From NCBI GenBank assembly GCA_030407315.1, contig JALQPE010001948.1, forward strand, positions 62,001 through 126,000: a stretch of 64,000 nucleotides of DNA, read 5' to 3'. The DNA is from Asparagopsis taxiformis (Eukaryota; Rhodophyta; Florideophyceae; Bonnemaisoniales; Bonnemaisoniaceae). Position numbers and translations under genes: made by a program. The notes beneath the pieces are model-generated. The model was not told the origin of the DNA and searched no databases. It saw only the letters and a list, made by a program, of their open reading frames with translations. Positions 58,771 through 64,000 of this stretch are shown here, in pieces; within the stretch, counting starts at the first letter, position 1; the number at the start of each line of letters is the position of its first letter.

Positions 58771-59705
58771 GGAGCGGAGCCGATGGACCAGGGAGGAGAT
58801 GAGGGATATGGATATCCCAACACACCCCCGCTCCCTGGGCAAGCGGTGAAGCGGTAGGAGGCGTAGTAGCCTGAGGTGAAGAGGAAAGGGAGATATTATT
58901 CTGTGATCGGATCTAGGCATGACTTTCAGCCTGTCTTGAATAGATATGAGTCTTGTTGACTTGTCGTAGCGGGATTTGTCGTCGCTGTGAGGTGATTGGC
59001 GGTAGTTGCGTCGCCGTGTTGAATAAATTATGAAGCAGCGGTGCTTGTGAGAATCGAACTCAACGCAGTCCAGTTAACGTATCTGGGCTCATAACCTGTT
59101 CTCCTTATAGTAACGAGAGACTCTAGAATCACTATTAAATTTCTACTCTATTACATGGTCGCTGAAAGACATTCCTAGCCAATAGACCCGTTTTTCTTCA
59201 TAGTTACATCCAAACTTCAACCCCCAACTACCCAATAAAAAAAATCAGCAGCAGCGAATCTCATAATCTACTCGCCCACTTGGCACTGTACAGTACGCTA
59301 CTCTACGAAATACTCTATCCCTACTGGCTCATGGGGCCACACGTTGCACACATGGCACGCTAAGTTGTACTTTGCCATGTGCAGTGCAACTTGCCTAGCA
59401 ACCGCTGCACATGGCCATTTCAGTAGTGTATAGTGAAGTAGATGGATAATAGTGTATGCACAAAGTGCTCTGTCTGCAATTGCGACACTATATTTTAGTC
59501 CTGTAAAAGTGTATCCAAGCCTAGGTAGAGTAGCGAATACGGACTTTATGAGTACATGCTACACTACCGTAGTACGTGAGGGTGTATGGATATTGGAGTG
59601 GGAATTATTGGTAGATTGCGAGCTAAGACCTGCCTGCTCTGGCAAACAAAATTTCGGTGCATCCGATTCACGCGCGCGAAGCGCGCGCCAGCGCGAAACG
59701 GGCAC

Positions 59706-59782
59706 TTGTTAGACTGTAAAGAATGTCGTGCCTGCGCAGACACTACAGCTGGCATGTCGCCTGGTTATATGGATATCCCAAC
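59706..59782. repeat. 77-bp repeat, copy 2
   Basis: Same orientation as copy 1, 1012 bp away. The core TGCCTGCGCAGAC and the end CATGTCGCCTGGTTATATGG are identical in both. Confidence 0.8.
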
Positions 59783-59913
59783 AACAATATTGCTTTCACA
59801 GGCAAAATGAAATTTTATACCACAGGCTCGGTTATGCAGAAACTGATGATTTTGGCTCCTATGTACAATAACAAGCAACGATTCTTCCACTAGACTACAA
59901 ACATAATTACCAC

Positions 59914-60834
59914 TTATCGGCATTGCGAGAGCGGCAAACTGTTCATCTGCTGCTTGATGTGCGAGTTGAATCTGGAGCATTCTTCCCGACCAGAGCAGTG
60001 AATGAAGATCAGCTTGGAGATAGAGAATCGCGAGCTTCTCCCGGACACGCACGCTTCATACACACCACCTGCACGGAGCGACTTGGTGATAAATTGATGA
60101 CCATTGTGATCAAATGTGCTGACATAATCAGCCAATCGGTTACGACCAAAGTTCTGGAAGCCCTTGTGCCATCCAGTAGCGCTCGGTGTACCGCTAGACT
60201 TTCCAACCTTGAACGAGTTTGTTTGCGGGCGATAGAAGTTGAGTCCAGGGGAACTGAACCTGAACCACGCGTCATTGTGCTCAGTTCCATGCGGGGCCTT
60301 GCTAGTCGCGGTCATGTAATAAGTACCGTCCCTGGGCGCGACAATGGAGACACAAATCGAACCACTTCCGGTGCGATCCAATCCGCGGCCACCTCCTTGC
60401 TTCCAGGTAATAAACTCACCATTGCGGGTCCAGGTCGAAATGGCTGGTTGACGCCAGAGCGGGATAACAATTTTGCCGGATCCGTTCGACCTGTACTTGC
60501 ACGATCCAGTTCGACCACCTGACGGGGGCGCGGGTCTGGGAGTGCTGGCAGCCGGGGCGCTGGATCGTCCGCAGTTCTTACGAATGGGCTCACTGCGACA
60601 GATGGGGTGTCGAGCACGTCCAGATTCACGGCAGAAGGCACAAGCAGCGGCTTGGCAGGCGCGGGACTGAGCAGACATGTACCGACCGGGGCGACAGACG
60701 CGGGACTGACGAGCGAGTTGGCCTCGGCAGGCAGGACCTCTTGCACAGCACTTGGCGGCAGCATACCTGTTGGGCATTGCATGCGTCATGGTGAGGAGCA
60801 GGGCAAGGATGAGAAGGGTGCACTTGAAATTCAT
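59914..60834 (-). CDS. Secreted Cys-rich protein with a beta-rich C-terminal domain, 306 aa
   Basis: ATG 60834. Residues 1-19 (MNFKCTLLILALLLTMTHA) are a clear signal peptide. Residues about 25-90 hold many Cys in a compact pattern (KCCARGPACRG, CQAAACAFCRESG), likely disulphide-bonded. A Pro/Ser linker (about 92-108) leads to a domain at about 112-306 with short strands and the sequence SIVAPRDGTYYMTATSKAPH, then HNDAWFRFSS and WHKGFQNFG. This reminds me of jelly-roll carbohydrate-binding-like domains of marine and algal secreted proteins; the match is from memory and not firm. A cell-wall or extracellular-matrix role fits the signal peptide and Cys content. Confidence 0.7.
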   Translation of the reverse strand: MNFKCTLLILALLLTMTHAMPNRYAAAKCCARGPACRGQLARQSRVCRPGRYMSAQSRACQAAACAFCRESGRARHPICRSEPIRKNCGRSSAPAASTPRPAPPSGGRTGSCKYRSNGSGKIVIPLWRQPAISTWTRNGEFITWKQGGGRGLDRTGSGSICVSIVAPRDGTYYMTATSKAPHGTEHNDAWFRFSSPGLNFYRPQTNSFKVGKSSGTPSATGWHKGFQNFGRNRLADYVSTFDHNGHQFITKSLRAGGVYEACVSGRSSRFSISKLIFIHCSGREECSRFNSHIKQQMNSLPLSQCR

Positions 60835-62027
60835 GCTGATGAGGTAGAAGGTTGGATGTTTGCGGATGGATGAGGTGTGTTGAGGTGGTGCTGATGAGAA
60901 GGATGGTGGATGAAGTGGGGAGTGGGCTGCATGGTGCGGAATTTATACAAGGGGCGGAGGGGAGAATAGGTGTACTGCGTGGCAGTCGGAGGTGGGGCGG
61001 GATGTTGGGGGTGAGGAGCAGACGGTGGACGGACTGGCAGGTGGGCTGGGCTGGGCAACGGTCGGGGAGAAGATGGGAATGATACGTGGTGTTGAATGGG
61101 GCAGGCATCGATCTACCAATGGATTGTGAGCATGGAATGGAATACGTGGCGGGCGTATTTGGGAATTAATCGTCAAACCAATGACAAACTGGTGTAACGT
61201 GATAAAGGAATGCTCGACGCGCATGCGACACGTGCATTTAACCACGTCATGGGCGGTATGCGTGCCGCCGTCGAAGCGGCGCGCCATTTCTATTTATGGA
61301 CTCTTTACCACGTGGGCTCCTCTCTCCTCCCTTTGGAGCCAAGCTGACAGCCTTGTCTCGCGCCACATGGCGTGTCGCCGCCATTATGTTGTGCTCGTCT
61401 ATGATGCGCCCAACCAGACGCTGTCGCTACGTGTTCGTTCAAACCATTCCACTCCGCTCACTCGATATGGTCCTCGACGCTCGCATACCTACTCTCTTCA
61501 AGCACCTCATTGAATTAGCCCGTGCTAGCCTCGAGTTTGGCCACTGTATCCGCAACTTTGAATGATGACCATACGTTGGTAGCAATACGTTGGAACGGCA
61601 CGCCGTTGCTGCACAACATGCATCAACTTGTTGCGCGTTGTGCACACAACCATACCTCATACAGACACGTTTGTGCGCAAACTTGCCCAACGTCGGCGAC
61701 ACGATGAACGCGCGCGTTTCGCAACCACCCGTCCGCAGCGCAACTTTATTACTACCCATCGCGGCTACTACCACCTACGTTACAACTGGCGAATACACTG
61801 TTGCGTGCAGGGCACTGGCAACCAAAGCGTGCACCGCCCTTGCCACGATTATAACTGGTTACCTCAGTGGCTGCACAATACAACCCAACTGCCGCCCTGC
61901 AGCCAGTCAACCAGCCGCTTTCATCGGAAAGCCAAGTCCCCCGTTAATAATTACGTCACTTTAATCAACTAAATTTAGCTCCAAATTAACAAAATTAGGG
62001 CGGGATCTCCGCCCACTCGCTGAATCT
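60835..62027. other. Intergenic region upstream of the secreted protein gene
   Basis: About 1.2 kb. The first 150 bp are likely its 5' UTR and promoter; the minus strand contains TATAAATTCC near 60938, a TATA candidate about 105 bp upstream of the ATG. Several 100-codon frames exist in 61.2-62.0 kb on both strands, but none starts well or reads convincingly. Confidence 0.4.
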
Positions 62028-63152
62028 TTATCCCTCGTCTTCGACATTGCCCACTTTCCCTTCTCCTATCCCTCCCACCAATTCCATCCCGATTCGCACA
62101 CTGTGCGCCAATGAGTCGCCCTCCCCAGCTCCCTCCCTCATCCCCACAATCCATTCTGAACATCCACCCTTCGCCACACACCAAGCCCGCCCAAAATCGC
62201 TCCCCACCAGCACTCCCTCGCCTTTCGCTGCTTCCCGCACGCCCTCAAACTCTCTCCACACTTTCCGCCGCTCCTCAGCACTCACAACCCCTTGCCCGAC
62301 TCTATCCCACGGCCCCTTCACAACCGCCATTTTCCTCCGACCCCTTCCGCTCAATCCGAGTTCAAATTCCATGCTTGCATAGTCCACACGCCCGCCCCGT
62401 CGCTCAGACATTGCTCCCCACAATTCATGTATCCCGTCCTTGATCGCAAATCCTGTCCCATTCGCCAAAGCCTCGTGCGCATCGACAGCCCGCACCCCTC
62501 CGATACATACCAACCCCTCCACATGCTCTGCCTTCCATCCAGCAGAAACTTTTGACAGATAGCGCGCCCCCAGTCGACATCCCTGTCCGTGACCAACAAT
62601 CACAGCCCGTGACATATTCGAAAGCAGTCCATTCATTCCATCCGCCCACCCAGATTGTACTAAAGTTTGCGTCGACAGACGCCAGTCGTATCCCGCTCCA
62701 TACGTTTCATATCCCGCTTTTGATAGCTCGACACGCATGTTCCAGATCGGCCCTCGAGCTGGCAGCGGCAAACAATGGCCTTCGTGCGTGTATGGCGACG
62801 GCGCACAGGTTGCCCGTGGATATTCTATGCTGTCCATGCGAGCAGATACATGTTGTTTGTCTCGCAGCGCTTGGTACGTGCGACGGTGTGACTGTGCAGT
62901 TTGTGGAGTTAGATATATCGGTGTGCAGACAGAGTTTTGGCAACGCTGCAGAATGGTGCCGTGAATATCGGGAATGAATAGTAGCGCTTTGTTGTTGTCA
63001 GTGCAGATTGTCGATGACGATACCGTTGGAACAGGTGATTTGAGTGTGGTATGCGCACGGAATTGATCCAGAGTCATCGCCGGGTGCGGCTTCATCGAGC
63101 AGACGTGCGCAAAAAGCACCGCAGATACGATCGCAGGTAGAATCGCGTGCAT
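62028..63152 (-). CDS. Secreted LCAT/lipase-like alpha/beta-hydrolase without the nucleophile Ser, 374 aa
   Basis: I use ATG 63152 because it places a signal peptide first (MHAILPAIVSAVLFAHV); ATG 63239 would bury it. The strand-1 region (ALLFIPDIHGTIL) has the oxyanion-type G found in lipases. YGAGYDWRL (155-158 YDWR) is the FxYDWR motif of the lecithin:cholesterol acyltransferase/PDAT family. The nucleophile elbow reads VIVGHGQGCRLGARYL: residue 189 is Gly where family members have Ser (GHSxG). The fold predicts a lumenal or secreted lipid acyltransferase/lipase relative, but the substitution suggests a pseudoenzyme unless a sequencing error hides a Ser codon. The last 150 residues are Gly/Glu/Arg-rich and hard to align. 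Confidence 0.7.
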   Translation of the reverse strand: MHAILPAIVSAVLFAHVCSMKPHPAMTLDQFRAHTTLKSPVPTVSSSTICTDNNKALLFIPDIHGTILQRCQNSVCTPIYLTPQTAQSHRRTYQALRDKQHVSARMDSIEYPRATCAPSPYTHEGHCLPLPARGPIWNMRVELSKAGYETYGAGYDWRLSTQTLVQSGWADGMNGLLSNMSRAVIVGHGQGCRLGARYLSKVSAGWKAEHVEGLVCIGGVRAVDAHEALANGTGFAIKDGIHELWGAMSERRGGRVDYASMEFELGLSGRGRRKMAVVKGPWDRVGQGVVSAEERRKVWREFEGVREAAKGEGVLVGSDFGRAWCVAKGGCSEWIVGMREGAGEGDSLAHSVRIGMELVGGIGEGKVGNVEDEG

Positions 63153-63344
63153 GATTGTTCGGGAGCGATGTTCATTGTCAGGACGTGCCGCGGCATCGAT
63201 GGAGCATCCTGGCGTGCGGTGGTACCCTTGGTACTCCATGTCGTTGTTGTTGGGAGTAGAATACAGAGCGTTGGAATAAAATTGGAAATGTTTGAAATGT
63301 TTCAGGAAAAATTGAGATTAGAAATCGTTTGAGCGCGCTCGCCA

Positions 63345-63722
63345 TCAATTCATAATCTGACGTCCAGCAATCTGGAAGCATCGTGTCCGGCCTGCAACGG
63401 CAGACACCCGCCAGTTGTTATCACTTGTCTTCAGCACCACGCGCTCATAATGATAACCGTTCAACGAACAACCTTCGCAATTCACAAAAACTATGGCCAA
63501 AGTCTCAGACATCCTGTCTCCCAATTCATACTGATCAAACATCCACGCTTCCAAGCGCGTAGTATTTGTTGTCACGGTGAGTTGCGCTGGTGTACTGGAT
63601 GTGTATCCAACGTAACCAAGTTGTGAGACGGCATGTACTGCTTCCTGTCTAGACCTGTGAACATGCCGAAACAGGCGTAGACACGATATTGCAACGTGAA
63701 GACAGTTGTTCAACAAAACCAT
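63345..63722 (-). CDS. Uncharacterised 125-aa ORF, possibly the 3' exon of a larger gene
   Basis: ATG 63722. From residue about 27 the sequence reads well as protein (AVHAVSQLGYVGYTSSTPAQ, then RLEAWMFDQYELGDRMSETL and a Cys pair in NCEGCSLNG). The first 25 residues are poorer, and the minus strand there reads CGGCATGTTCACAG followed by G, a possible 3' splice site. So the true upstream exon may lie elsewhere. No domain is recognised. Confidence 0.4.
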   Translation of the reverse strand: MVLLNNCLHVAISCLRLFRHVHRSRQEAVHAVSQLGYVGYTSSTPAQLTVTTNTTRLEAWMFDQYELGDRMSETLAIVFVNCEGCSLNGYHYERVVLKTSDNNWRVSAVAGRTRCFQIAGRQIMN

Positions 63723-64000
63723 AGGCTAGACGATCGTTCGCCTGGTAAGCTACACATGTACGATTTCATGTGCGCGCTCTCATCCTTCTACGTAGCCGGC
63801 TGCCGTAAGGTATACAGTTTCGTGCACAACGAAATTAGAACATACATCGGTCAGTTTGAGGTACTCCACACCAGCTCTCAGTCAATGCCAGGCGACTATC
63901 ATTACCGGAGAAACTGCTTCAATTTTCCGCACTCTTCATCTCTGCATTTGGCTTCCAATTCTCACAATGTTCGACAAAACCTATGACAAAGCCGAACACC
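63723..64000. other. Window edge
   Basis: Short frames on both strands (for example a plus-strand frame to 63986). None can be assigned within the 278 bp available. Confidence 0.3.

Larger units (their letters stand above)
58446..59913. other. 3'-3' intergenic region with a repeated 77-bp element
   Basis: No supported gene in about 1.5 kb. It contains the repeat pair at 58694 and 59706, a third partial match (GGATATGGATATCCCAAC near 58803), and a tRNA T-arm-like sequence on the minus strand near 59050-59070 that lacks the rest of a cloverleaf. Confidence 0.45.

Noticed and set aside
59036..59105. tRNA gene on the minus strand (T-arm-like GAGTTCGATTCTC with a D-loop-like GGTTATGAGC upstream)
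   Set aside because: No matching 5' acceptor strand for AAGCACC, no paired D-stem, and the candidate anticodon loop lacks U33. A permuted tRNA was considered but the acceptor halves are not found nearby.
61590..61972. Plus-strand ORFs of 110-124 codons between the secreted protein and hydrolase genes
   Set aside because: Overlapping frames of similar length, without good starts or recognisable features, so none can be preferred.

Overview
The window looks like nuclear DNA of a eukaryote with compact, mostly single-exon genes. The gene content (plastid-type drug/metabolite transporter, copine, dihydroflavonol-reductase-like protein, secreted Cys-rich wall-type protein, Ty3/gypsy chromoviruses) fits a red alga best, perhaps a florideophyte. 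That assignment is an inference from style and gene content; no marker gene settles it.

About half of the window is one family of Ty3/gypsy chromovirus-type LTR retrotransposon (called RE1 here), always on the minus strand. RE1-A (3112-13182) keeps its 5' LTR, gag and pol but has no 3' LTR. RE1-B and RE1-C form one composite, LTR-B-LTR-C-LTR (19615-41841), with three LTRs and a single 5-bp target duplication (TCGAT) at its outer ends. It is inserted in the LTR of a second family, RE2, whose two halves lie at 18979-19614 and 41847-42003; a separate RE2 solo LTR of opposite orientation is at 43650-44447. All three RE1 copies have intact gag (800-801 aa) and pol (1529 aa: protease, RT, RNase H, integrase, chromodomain). 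A slippery heptamer, 5-nt spacer and 8-bp hairpin at the gag/pol overlap point to -1 ribosomal frameshifting. RE1-C also carries a long antisense gene in its 3' region, interrupted by a 260-bp TA-flanked MITE; RE1-B lacks that region.

Left part (1-3100 and 13.2-19 kb): a C-terminal gene fragment at the edge, two diverged members of an unrecognised protein family (429-2123 minus, 13817-15175 plus) on either side of RE1-A, a coiled-coil gene broken at a long hairpin (15.4-17.0 kb), an array of ACAGTAAA/TTTACTGT palindromes (17.7-17.9 kb), and an RE2-associated ORF. From 42.0 to 45.4 kb there are decayed repeats and a gene remnant broken by the RE2 solo LTR.

Right part (45.4-64 kb) is a normal gene-dense region: a DFR/CCR-like extended SDR, a Pro-rich unknown protein, four paralogous classical SDRs within 7 kb interleaved with a plastid-type EamA transporter and an ankyrin protein, a copine, a secreted Cys-rich protein, a secreted LCAT-like alpha/beta-hydrolase lacking the nucleophile Ser, and a short uncharacterised ORF at the edge. 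Promoters, UTRs and splice sites cannot be fixed from sequence alone.
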